Of a stretch of DNA of 64,000 nt, positions 24,160 to 34,956 are shown one piece after another (within the stretch, counting starts at the first letter, position 1; each line of letters begins with the position of its first letter). Source of the stretch: Cucumis sativus (taxonomy: Eukaryota; Streptophyta; Magnoliopsida; Cucurbitales; Cucurbitaceae); NCBI RefSeq assembly GCF_000004075.3, contig NC_026659.2, positions 27,422,272 through 27,486,271 on the forward strand, read 5' to 3'. The position numbers and the translations under genes are program-made. Under the pieces are notes generated by a model that saw only the letters and a list, made by a program, of their open reading frames with translations, had not been told where the DNA came from and did no database searches.

Positions 24160-26358
24160 TTACAAGGATGAAGAAGAAGAAGAAGGAGGAGGGTGGAGAA
24201 AGATAGCAGGAGGTCCAAATAAGGTCGGCTTGGCCGGAATTTGTAAGTTATCAACACTCCCTTCCAACATCTCAACCACATCGCTTATTGATGGCCTGTC
24301 CTCCGGCAACGTCTGTATACAACACAGTCCGACAATGATCATTTTTCTTGCCATTTCTTGTTCTTCCTCCGTTCTTCCCCACCAATGCGCTCTATCTATT
24401 CCACTTTTTTCCAAATCCTTATATATCCAATCCGGGAAGTACTCTTCTTCGCTGATCTCCCCAACTCTTAATTCATCTGGTCTCTTTCTTTCACCCACCA
24501 TCTCAAGAACCAACATTCCAAAACTATAAACATCAGACTTATGCGAAACTTTGCCAAAGTTTCTATACATTACTTCTGGCGCCATAAATCCCGCAGTCCC
24601 CTTTGCACCCGTCATCGACACGTGACTCTCTCTAGCCTTGCATTGCTTGGCAAGCCCGAAATCCGAGATTTTGGGACAGAAGTCATCGTCCAAAAGAATG
24701 TTGTGTGGTTTGATGTCAAAATGAAAAATCCTCGTGTTGCAGCCTCGATGCAGGTACTCTAATCCTCGTGCTACGCCCATAACTATGCTATTCAACATTT
24801 TCCAATCCAAAACTTGTTCATTTTCTTTTTGTTGCCCTCTTTGAAAAATGTACTTATCTAATGACCCTTTAGACATGTACTCATAAACCAATGCTCTTTT
24901 TCCCTGTTCGTAGCAGAAACCAAAAAGCTTGACTATGTTTACGTGTGAAGTTCTTGTGATGCTAACGACTTCATTCATGAAGTCTTCATCGTTTTCTGTG
25001 CATTCATTCAGTAGTTTCACTGCCACTTCACGGCCATCGGGTAATTTCCCTTTGTAGACAGAGCTGAATCCTCCTTGGCCAAGCTTGTTCTTGAAGGAGT
25101 TTGTGATTTTCTTTAGCTTTGAGTGAGTGTATCGCTTGGGAGTGTGGGTTGAATATCTTCCAATGACTTCATTAATTTTGTTTTTGTTTGACATGCCTTT
25201 TGTTTTGTTGTAGATGATGATGAAGATGATGATGATGGATATTACCGTAGTAAAGCTCCCTAAAGGAATTGAAATTGAAAAAGTAGTTCAAAATTCATAT
25301 CATTGGTAATAAGGCAATAAGATACACCATGCTGAAATTTGGTGAGATGGTATATAAAAAATATAGTGAAAGCAAAACGAGAAGAGAGAGCTAAGCGTGT
25401 ATATATAAAATTAGTATATGAGGGAGAGTGGGAGATCAGTTGCAGCAGTGTTTATGAATTTGAAGCAAATTTAGAAAAAATGAAAACTTCTTAAAGAAAG
25501 TTACCCACCTAGTGCAATCCCCCAAATATCAGGTTTTGCTGCAATAGCAATGAAAAAGAAAATATGTTAGTTTCACGCACAGAAACCAAACCACAAAACC
25601 TAATCTAGATAATTCAAAGTCTACCGTCTCTATAACTGGACTTCTACACAAAAGTCAATACCTTTTCTACTTTTTGTGTTTTCACCTTCACAAACGAAGT
25701 ATCCTTGGGTATCCGAGCATCGGCCTCCTCTATGAAAACATCCTTGACAAGAAACGGATATGGTTACTTGAAGTTGGAAATTAGAAGTAAACTCAAGAAC
25801 TGAGTTATTGGGACCAACGGGGCGAACTGGAACAACAAATTTAGACTTGGAAGTGAGACAGTTGGGTGAAGCACTAGTGTTGAGGTATGTGTAATAATCA
25901 GGGCAATTAAATGAACTGATGAAAAGAGGTAAAGCGTCTTTAGGTTTTTCTGTACAATAATACATAGTAAGATTATTATCTGTGGATAAAGAAGACAAAG
26001 AAGATATTGGAAGAGCTAGATCATCGAGAATAGTGCAATTGCGAGCATTTATTCGCTTCCGAAGTTCTTGGTCATTGATATGGATGACATTGGCCTGAGA
26101 AATGGTAGTAACATCAAACCATAATTCTTTTCCACGATTGAGCTGGATTTTAGGCTGTCCCGAGCAGTTTTTAACTGTGTAAAATCCACAATCAGTCAGC
26201 GACATATTGTTAAAAGGGAATCCTATGAGGCCCAGATTTCCACATTCGAAGGGCGTGCAAATTGGATGAACGTATCTGGTATCATTCCAAGCCAACGAAA
26301 GTGCCACTATATGAGAGAGAACAAAAAACAGAGCGAAACGGAATTTGATATCACTCAT
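24160..26358 (-). CDS. LRK10-like receptor kinase B (non-RD kinase, LRK10L-2 type) with gene A's ectodomain
   Basis: Three exons: 26358-25662, 25538-25509 (30 nt), 25259-24160; GT-AG, phases agree, 608 residues. Signal peptide (MSDIKFRFALFFVLSHIVAL) and Cys-rich ectodomain match gene A almost base for base over 508 bp. The micro-exon has the same length and phase as in A but codes AKPDIWGIAL in place of DQLKKLKIAL. Exon 3 begins with a membrane helix (VISIIIIFIIIY) encoded by a GAT/ATC trinucleotide run, then a kinase with GQGGFSSVYKG, VAVKLL, FHFDIKPHNILL, ISDFGLAK and GTAGFMAPEV. HFD replaces HRD (catalytic Asp kept), so it is a non-RD kinase, a class common among immune receptors. The C-terminus ends in a serine run from a GAA-type repeat. 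The kinase is only distantly like gene A's. Confidence 0.9.
25213..25240 (-). repeat. Trinucleotide repeat coding a membrane helix
   Basis: A GAT-type repeat on the plus strand is read as ATC codons on the minus strand, giving the isoleucine-rich core of gene B's transmembrane segment. Confidence 0.7.
25802..26309 (-). repeat. Near-identical ectodomain tract, copy B
   Basis: Partner of 19945-20452; equal length, two differences seen, both synonymous. It ends at the signal peptide on one side and at the last cysteine module on the other. Confidence 0.8.
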
Positions 26359-27264
26359 GCTTAACTGAAGAAGAGAAACAAAAACAAAAACCCAACCTCG
26401 ATTCCTATATCTACTTCTCCGAATTGCTTATGATTTCAAAGAAACTGGACGGGAAAAAGATATAGAAACGAAGGTTTCATAATTGAGTTGAGGCCTCTAA
26501 TTTCGCCCAGTTGACCTGCCATGGACTTGACTCGGTCTATGAATTGGACAATTTTTTTCACAGAAAGAAAATGAAAGATTAGAGGGATTGATTGAATAAA
26601 CTCGAGGTTTGAAAAATCCCATATGGATGGAAATTTCGAAAAGAAAAAATCGTGGAAGATAATGAAAGTTGTCTTATAGTTGATAAAACTTTTATTATAG
26701 CTTCATCACACTAATTCACAATTTTTATAGGGTAAAACAACATTTGCAACCATATGCTTAAATGAATGTTGATCACTCACAAGTCACTCTTTGGCTCTCT
26801 TTTTCTCACACCCTCTCTCTTCATCGGAATTGGTCCCGTCGAAGTTGCTCGTATGGACTCATCTTGCCGAAAAGATGAGGAGGATGTATGCCGTAGAAGA
26901 AGACGCAGAGGAAGAGAAAAGGGAGAAGCAGAGGGGAAACAAAAAAACAGTACTCGATGATAACATCAGCAAAAGACATTTTGACATTAAAAAAAAAAAG
27001 AAGAAAAAAAACGGATAGTTTGCATTTCGACTTTTGGGCTATTAATTCAAAAGATTTGTAAAAGGGACACTGTGGAGAGACAAGAATCGAGTCCAGTGGG
27101 GACGGGGTTGCGGCTATTCCGCCTCCAAGTTCTGCTCATGCAAAATTCTTCACCTCACCGATCGTCGATTTCTCAGACTGTATTCTCATTCAAGGCTCAC
27201 CCCTCATATTTTTTCTCGCTGGGGAACTGCTGACTTCCCACTTCGTTCACCCCCAAATCCTTAG
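26359..27264. other. Divergent spacer: gene B promoter and F-box gene 5' region
   Basis: Genes on the two sides point away from each other. The left 150 bp is related to gene A's 5' flank. An A-rich run is at 26988-27012. From about 27080 to 27264 the sequence looks like the leader of the F-box gene, ending in a plausible donor (TTAG|GTTTGT). Confidence 0.5.
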
Positions 27265-27897
27265 GTTTGTGATTTCTCTTCCCTCCGTCTCATTCTACTT
27301 GGGTCTTTCTGCATCTGACGATTTCAAGTCATGGGTCTTGCGAAGCGATTCATTTGCTGCGTTTTCACGTGTCTTTCTTCCATCTGATCAATTGGGTTTT
27401 ATTTCTTGTATGGGATATTGTATAGTTTTAGCGGGGAGAATGAAGTACTGGGGATTTGGTTTTAGTGAACTCGTGCAGTATTTGCTCCATCTGTCTTCAC
27501 TCGTTCTTCCACTCTATCTATAGTTTCAATCCACTATTTTCAAACTGTAAATCCTCTGGGTCTGCTTCATATATATCAGGACGAAACCGTTGCTTTACGT
27601 GATTTTGGAAAAATTATGTAACTTTTGTCCGACAATATAAAGAAATGAGTACCCTGCTCTTCTGATAATCGTATTTAACTCTGTGGTGGCTGACGTTTAT
27701 GAATCCATTCACAAAAAATGGGAGTTTCTTTTTATGGATACGTTTTTTGACTAATTGTTTGTACCATATGAGATTTTCATCTTGTTGAAATTAAGGGGCA
27801 CGTATTGTTATTGATGGTCAATAAACAACGTCTTGCATTTACAGCCTTTTCATTTACCTTTTGATCATTTGAACTGAACCCGTATATTGAATTTCAG
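27265..27897 (+). other. Probable 5'-UTR intron of the F-box gene
   Basis: A donor-like TTAG|GTTTGT and an acceptor-like ATTTCAG|TGAG flank a T-rich stretch upstream of ATG 28080. Inferred from site consensus and base composition only. Confidence 0.45.
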
Positions 27898-28079
27898 TGA
27901 GGAGTAAGCATCTTCAACTCTTGAACCTGCATTTTCCATTCTTCAATGCTGTTTTGAGCTTTCTCCACAACTTTCTGCCAAGATGTAGCATTCATTAGTT
28001 ATGTTCCCATTATTTTCTTGAAAGTCTTAAAAAACCGTTCATGTTCTTATAGATAGACTTGGAGACTTAATGTAGGAAA

Positions 28080-29330
28080 ATGTCGAAGAGTAAAAGGAGG
28101 AATCAGAGGCAGAGGAAAAAACGAAAGTTAGAGAATGGAAGGGGAAATTCTACTGTGGATTGGGCAGCGCTCCCGCGGGATGTTCTTGTTATGATCTTTG
28201 AGCAGTTGTCCCTTGTGGATTGCATATCAGTCGATAATGTCTGTAAGCTTTGGAGCAATATCCTTTCTGAACTTCCAAATTGGAAGATGGGAGGATTTCC
28301 ATGGCTTATGATGTCAGGTAAAAAAGATAGAGAGATGAGAACTTGTGCAAGCATTCTGGAGAATCGAATTTGGGAAATAGAGCTTCATGAGGCATATGGA
28401 GCTTATATTTGGGGATCTTTCCAGGACTGGGTAATAATGGTGAAGGATCTTGGTTGTTATTCTCTTGAAGTTAGTTTGTTGAACCCTTTCTCTGTAAGGA
28501 AGATTAACCTGCCAAGGCTTTGGAACTTCTATCACAAGATGGTTCTTTCAGGTTCTCCTGCTGAGGAAAACACAATTTGTGCAGCCATTCATAGTCAGAA
28601 TCGTGAAATTGCCTTTTGGGTTCAAGGGTCAGAAGTATGGCACAAGTATAAACTTGAAGGTACACCTTTTGAAGATGCTGTCTTCTGTAATGGAAGTCTT
28701 TTTCTTCTCTGTAACGACAGTAACATTTTCCAAATTGAAGCAACAAGTATCATCTCGTATTTTAGGGAAGATGAATGTGTTATATCTATTTCTGAGATCA
28801 AAGTACAGTTCCACGAAGTTCGAAGCCTAAAAATAAACAGTCAACATGTGTTGAAGTATCTCGTCGAGTCTTCAGGGGATGTTTTGTTGGTCTGTAGGTA
28901 CTTCAGCGAGAAACCGGATGCTGTACTTGAAACAATCAATTTTGAGATATATTCACTTGATCTTTCTCAGATGTCATGGGAAAAGATCGTGTGTCTGGAT
29001 GATCGGATTCTTTTTTTAGGTAAATGTTGTTCTAGATCTCTTTCTTCAACTGACCTCGGTATTTTGATCAGTAACCGTATCTATTTCTCCAACGATGATA
29101 TGGCTCCTTGGTGGAATGAATGGGATTCTAATCATTTGAAAGTAGTATCTTCACGTTTTGGACTCAACAACTCCTCAGGAAAAGATTGGGGAACCTTTCA
29201 CATAATCAGAGACAGCAGTGGAAAATTTTGTTTCCATGGTAACCGTGACAATTGGGGCCCCATCTGGTTCACTGCACCTCTATGGTGGTATAGCAAGAAC
29301 ATTGCTAGAAAATCAAATCGATATCGATAA
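28080..29330 (+). CDS. F-box protein with DUF295 (KIB1-like) C-terminus
   Basis: A single coding exon of 416 residues. It starts with a strongly basic, nuclear-signal-like stretch (KRRNQRQRKKRKLE), then an F-box at about 27-66 (WAALPRDVLVMIFEQLSL, VDNVCKLWSNIL), which binds SKP1 in an SCF ubiquitin ligase. The rest is a DUF295-type beta-propeller-like region, including ILISNRIYFSNDD and a C-terminal block with WGTFHIIRDSSGKFCF and WGPIWFTAPLWW. Its target is unknown. Length and intronless coding region are usual for this very large plant family, many members of which turn over fast. Assignment to F-box/DUF295 is firm, no orthologue is named. Confidence 0.88.
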   Translation: MSKSKRRNQRQRKKRKLENGRGNSTVDWAALPRDVLVMIFEQLSLVDCISVDNVCKLWSNILSELPNWKMGGFPWLMMSGKKDREMRTCASILENRIWEIELHEAYGAYIWGSFQDWVIMVKDLGCYSLEVSLLNPFSVRKINLPRLWNFYHKMVLSGSPAEENTICAAIHSQNREIAFWVQGSEVWHKYKLEGTPFEDAVFCNGSLFLLCNDSNIFQIEATSIISYFREDECVISISEIKVQFHEVRSLKINSQHVLKYLVESSGDVLLVCRYFSEKPDAVLETINFEIYSLDLSQMSWEKIVCLDDRILFLGKCCSRSLSSTDLGILISNRIYFSNDDMAPWWNEWDSNHLKVVSSRFGLNNSSGKDWGTFHIIRDSSGKFCFHGNRDNWGPIWFTAPLWWYSKNIARKSNRYR

Positions 29331-32300
29331 ATATGGTGAAACTTATCATGATTTGTGGTAGAAATCCAAAAATTACTGATACTGGGTGTGCTTGAGATGG
29401 TTGGTAATGTAAGAAACTAAATTTTTCTTTAATGTCTAGCGTTAACAAAATGTACACCCCTTACATGTAAATTGTTCAAGCTCTAAGAGAAGCATTTTGA
29501 ACTGGGTAGGATTAGTACTTCTCTTTTTGTATATGCCCTTATTTTGTCATATACATATATCGTAATGCTCAGGATAATGTTTGCTTACTGTCGAAATAGC
29601 AGAATCCTTGCTGTCTAATTGGAATGTTCCTGGAACGAACTTGTGTTGGAAAAGAGGGTAACAGGTATGTTTATTTTTTGATACATTGAAAAAAGAAGCC
29701 ATGGACTTCACCCTATGTTTCAAAACTACTCTGTTAAAAGCTGCAGTAATCCCATTGATATTTTGTAAAGGTTTTAAAACTACCCTTATAGTAGAAGTCG
29801 GTTAGAATTTTGGATGAAGATTGAGACTGAAAAACTAAACTAGTGTGGCAGTGACTCAAACAATGATAGTCTCCATTCTTGATCATTGCCACACCTTTCT
29901 AGGTCCCAATTTCTATCGAAAGTCGAGGGTATAATGAAGAAAGACAAGTGTTAGTAGTATATGTTTATAATTTATCCTATATATTTGTAGTGCTAAGGTA
30001 CTGTTCATCTTAGGCATAATCTTGGTAACCATATGTTGGTTTGTGCTTTGATTTTATATTATCACTTTTGGAAACAAACAATAGATTTATGTTTTTTCAA
30101 ACTCTTGACCCTCGCCTTTCTCTAACTTTTGATTTCTACATGACATATCTCTTCTTTCTTGCCTAACTCAATAGAACCAAAGATGAACATAGGATATGAA
30201 TGGTTTTTCTGAATGGTTGTCCACCAGGTCTTTGCTGAGATGGATTATGTATTTTATATCTTTAAAAATATGTTTGATTCCAAATTGAACTGAAATTTGA
30301 CCAAAATCATTATTCTTTGAGGAACTTGTAAACTTTTGGCTGCTACATTTTTCAACGCTCAAATCATATCATCTTTTCTGTTTTCTTCTCAAAATAATAA
30401 CAATAATATTATCATTGTTGTTAGTAGTATTAAAATAGTATTCCAACTGCTACATTTTTCAGTTGGCTTGTGGCTGCTAAAATTTTGAATTAAAAAATTT
30501 AAGACTTAATGTTAATTAGAAACATACATGTGAAGAAGAATAATTTCCCAGTTGTTGTCCATAATAGTTGTCTGACTGTTCAAATATGGAGTATGTTCTG
30601 TAATTTGCAGCCTCTAGATGTAACTTCTTTCCATTACTTTTCTTTCTAAAATTAAATGTACACTTGCCACCTTCTATTTATTTTTAGGTAAAGTTTCATC
30701 TCTTTTGTCTTTTTGCTTTTTTTGTCACTAGTAGTAAATGGAAATGGCTTGATTCCTTTTTGTGTTGTTGTCCATTGAATAACTCAATTCTATCCCCTAC
30801 TTCTTCAACAAGGGTTCTTGCATAGTTTACTCAGAGTTATAAAATTAAAGTTGAGTTGAATTATGAAGCATGAAATTAAATGAATACATGTTTGATGTGC
30901 ATATTTTACCTAAATCAGTACGTGTTTAAGAACTCAACTCGGTTTACTTATCTTGAAAATTACTTTTCTATGGTGTAAATTAGATTATGAGGGATTCGTT
31001 GTTTGATGGGACTCTCTCTCTTTTTCTTTGTTTCATTTCAAATTTTGGGTGACATTTATTTATCTTTCTCTAAGATTTAAAATATGGTTTTGGTTTTACT
31101 TCTTCAAACAAAGCATTTGCTCTATTGGTCTTATAGCTAGATATGTATCTTTACTAAAATAATATATGAATATATTTTAAAAACTACTTTTCTATTCTGT
31201 GAACTCTTTTTAACAGTGACATCAACCTGGCTTTTAATTATTTGGTAGACAGAAAGATGTAATATGTTTTTCCTTTTTATTGTTTGTGCTTGTGTGTGTC
31301 TAGTTCATTAATTTTTAAACAATCAATTTACGAATTAAAATGTTGAAGGTGAAACAAGATACAAATATTGAAGTTCATGTAATACTTTTGTAGTTTAATA
31401 TGACACAATATCAAAGCAATGAACTACGTCTCACTCGCAAATAATTGAGTCTCAAGTATCATCAACTTATCCACGTCAAATTCAACCCTTATGTTTATAT
31501 TAATTAAAGTGGTAAATATTTTATGAAATTTGCTATTTTTTTTTTATATAATTCTTAACAAACAAGTTAATATATTTATTGTTTATATTGTATTTAGTTT
31601 TAATATAACTAAATGATTGATCAAATCCTGATATGTGAAAAACAAAAGTTCAATAAAGAATATGTATGAACAACATTAATAAAAGGTGACATACTTAATC
31701 TTTATCGTTGCCTAACGCAACTATCTTACTACTAAATTACAAATTTAATTTTTGAATTATGACTATTTATCTCCTAATAAATTGTTAGCGTCAAAAAATA
31801 AAAAAATCTTAATTAATTAATTGCTTGGGGTCCACAGTCCACATTTCAAGTTGCGATTCCGAGATGCCCCGTAAGCAATCAATCCCTCAATATTCTTTTC
31901 ATTTTCTCTTTTGTCCCTCTATTCTTCTCAATTTCACACTTCTTCCCCTCCCCTAACGATAACTTCAAATTACCAACTTACCCCTCCCTAAACCTCCAAT
32001 TTTGGAATTTTGGCAATTCTCCTCTGGCGGGAGTTCACCCCTCTACTTCTTTTTATTAAAATTTTACCACTTTAATTCTTTTTATTACTCTCCCCTCCCC
32101 TCCCCCCCCCCTAATTTTAATTATAACGAAAAAAAAGAGGAGATATTAATTTTATTGACCAAAAAAAGAAAAAGAAAAAAAAGAAAATGTTTCTTAATTG
32201 TAGTCGTTTTTTCGTCGAACCGTTTTGATCTGTTTGCCATTCTCTTCATTTCTCACCTTTTTCTCTAAACCCGCCTCGTCCCCATTCCCCCATTCACTCT

Positions 32301-32442
32301 CTTCTTCCTTTGCATTCTCTTCTTTATTCATCCCTACTCTCTTTCTCCCGATCGCTTTAATTCTCCCATTTCTTCATCCGCGATTTCTTTTCCTTACCAG
32401 ATCCGACGATTTTTTTGCTTGTTTCTGCTGTTTTGATTTCCG
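29331..32442. other. Intergenic, AT-rich, then DUF789 gene leader
   Basis: The first 300 bp should be the F-box gene 3' UTR. No gene or recognisable element was seen in 29.7-31.8 kb. From about 31840 the plus strand becomes pyrimidine-rich with a C run near 32103, as in many plant leaders, and leads into the DUF789 gene. Confidence 0.5.
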
Positions 32443-32537
32443 GTAATCTTTATCGTTTCTCATTTTTCCTCTACTTCAACTTCCTCTTCGTTGACTTTTT
32501 TTTTTGTGTTATTACGCTTTCTTACTGCAACTTCCAG
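32443..32537 (+). other. Probable 5'-UTR intron of the DUF789 gene
   Basis: CCG|GTAATC at the left and CTTCCAG|AGCTGAG at the right, 28 nt upstream of the ATG; T-rich inside. Inferred from consensus. Confidence 0.5.
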
Positions 32538-32565
32538 AGCTGAGTAGTGTTGGTAGACTGTCGAT

Positions 32566-34956
32566 ATGTTAGGAGCGGGTGTACGGTTTGGTCGTGCCAA
32601 GGGAGAGGACCGCTTTTACGATTCATCCAGAGCCAGGAAGGGGCTTCTCAGTCGTCAGAATGATAGGCTATCTACATCTCAACAAGATGCTTCTGCTACT
32701 ACTCCATCCTATGCGGATAAGGAAGTTGTTTCCACACGCCCCCTTGACCGTTTGGTCTCTGATGAAGCTACTAAACCAGTTCCTGTTTCAATTTTAAGTA
32801 ATCTGGAGCGGTTCTTGCAGTCGGTTACTCCCTTTGTGCCTGCTCAGTTTCTCTCTAAGGTTTTTTTTTTTTTTTTTTTAGTTGGGTTTTCACTTTTTGA
32901 TTGATCTTGAGGAAGCTTGTGTGTTGTTTTGTTGTAGAGTGCGTTGAGAGGTTGGAGGACGTGTGATTTGGAGACAAAGCCTTACTTTTTGCTTGGGGAT
33001 TTGTGGGAGGCTTTCAAAGAGTGGAGTGCTTATGGTGCAGGAGTGCCTCTTTTATTGAATAACAGTGATGGTGTGGTTCAGTATTATGTCCCGTACTTGT
33101 CTGGCATACAATTGTATGGCATGGAATCGTCTACAAAGACAAGGTATTTGATATCAATATGCTGGAATTGATATTGTCTTCTACCTCTTTTAATATATTT
33201 ATATTTATATAAGCATGATATGCCATTCTGTTTCGCCCATTCACTGGTGCATCTTTGGCACGGAGCTTTATAGCTTCAGTTTGTTTTCGTTTTTTTTTTT
33301 TTTTTTTATTTGATTCTGTTTTTTCATAACTTTATGAAGGGCATTTTTATTTTCAGCTCAAGTGATTTGATGTTTTACTTCTTTTTTGTCCCTATATTTC
33401 GTTCCTTTATCTTATGGACCATTATGCTTATGGTTCTCACAGAATGTTTTTCTTCTACCGAGGAGTTATTTTAGCTTTACCCAGATGGTCCTCGTATCTA
33501 GACAAATGTTCCTTCCTTCTCCTTTTCACAACTTTTTTAAGTTCTAAACAAATTTTGATTACGTAGTTAATATGTCCTCTTGATTAATGGTAGGATCGAG
33601 AGCGTTTTAGAGACTGAAATTTTGAACGTTATCTTGTGTTTACTAATATGGTGTGAGAGGAAAATAGAGGTCAAGGAAAACACACTCGTTTCAATATCTT
33701 TTTGCTGGGGTCATTTCACCTTTTTGGTTCATTATGTTTTGATTGTTGCTCAACATCATTAAGAGAATTTATGTGCTTTTTTGGGGAATTATATTGTTCC
33801 ATTCTTTTATGAATTTGATTGTTGTTTTGTTTTCATACATCCTCTTTTTGTGTTATTGATGTATATACTTTGGTTGTTTGAAAGGCGATGGGGTGAGGAA
33901 AGCGACAGTGACTATAGAGATTCAAGTAGTGATGGTAGTAGTGATTCTGAAACAATTAGAAGAATAAAACACAGTAGAGAACCACCCCACCATAATGATC
34001 CGTCTATAACAGATCCTCTTAGAATGGATAGATTGTCTTTGAGGGACCAGCATTTGGGACTTCATGAGGACTGCTCCAGTGACGAGGCTGAATCTTTCAA
34101 TTCTCAAGGCCGCCTTCTATTTGAGTATCTCGAAAGAGACCTACCGTATTTACGTGAACCTTTGGCTGACAAGGCAAGTGGTTTTTCTGTGTTTTGAGAC
34201 CATATTATTTAGGCTTTCAGCCTCACACTTTTCTCTGTTGTTTTTGACACAGATATCGGATCTTGCTTCTCGCTTCCCACAGTTGAAAACAATGAGAAGC
34301 TGTGACCTCCTACCGTACAGTTGGATATCTGTGGCATGGTATTAGCATCTTCACATTTTATATGAAAGCTCTTTAATATCCATTGGCTAATTGGCTTCCA
34401 ACCCAAACGTTTTAGGTACCCAATTTACAGGATACCAACTGGGCAAACATTAAAGGATCTTGATGCTTGTTTTCTCACATACCATTCTTTACACACACCA
34501 ATGAGAGGTAATTGAATTTCTTGCCAGTTTGACATTTGCAAGTCCATTCTTTGTGCATGCCTTTTGTCTTTCAATTCAAGTTCATTTTCTTATTCTATTC
34601 TGTCCTTGAGAGCTTCCTTTATTATTATTATTTTTTTAAAATATTGTATTGTGTGAAATTCATGGTACCATGATATATTTGAGTCATTTTCTTTATATTT
34701 TTCAGATTCTCAAAGCCCACCAACACCCTTTGTGGCATATCCTTGTAAGACGAATGGTGCCGAAAAGGTTCCTTTAAGAATTTTTGGACTTGCTTCATAC
34801 AAGTTTAACGGGTCGTCATTGTGGATGCGAAATGGTGGAGTTGAGCATCAATTGGCAAACGCCCTCTCGCGAGCAGCTGAAAATTGGCTAAGAGATCTTC
34901 ATGTCAATCACCCTGATTTCCTGTTCTTCAGCCGCCGAGATGCAACACCTTACTGA
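32566..34956 (+). CDS. DUF789 family protein
   Basis: Six exons: 32566-32859, 32938-33143, 33885-34173, 34253-34338, 34416-34507, 34706-34956; they sum to 405 codons plus stop. The intron after exon 3 uses a GC donor (AAG|GCAAGT) with a normal AG acceptor; the other introns are GT-AG. The start is a short basic N-terminus ([17 protein letters not shown]), then the conserved DUF789 blocks: [84 protein letters not shown] and [24 protein letters not shown] Ser/Asp-rich acidic stretch lies in the middle (residues 167-215). There is no signal peptide or membrane helix. The family is plant-specific with no settled function that I know. The whole-family length is matched, so the model looks complete. 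Confidence 0.9.
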
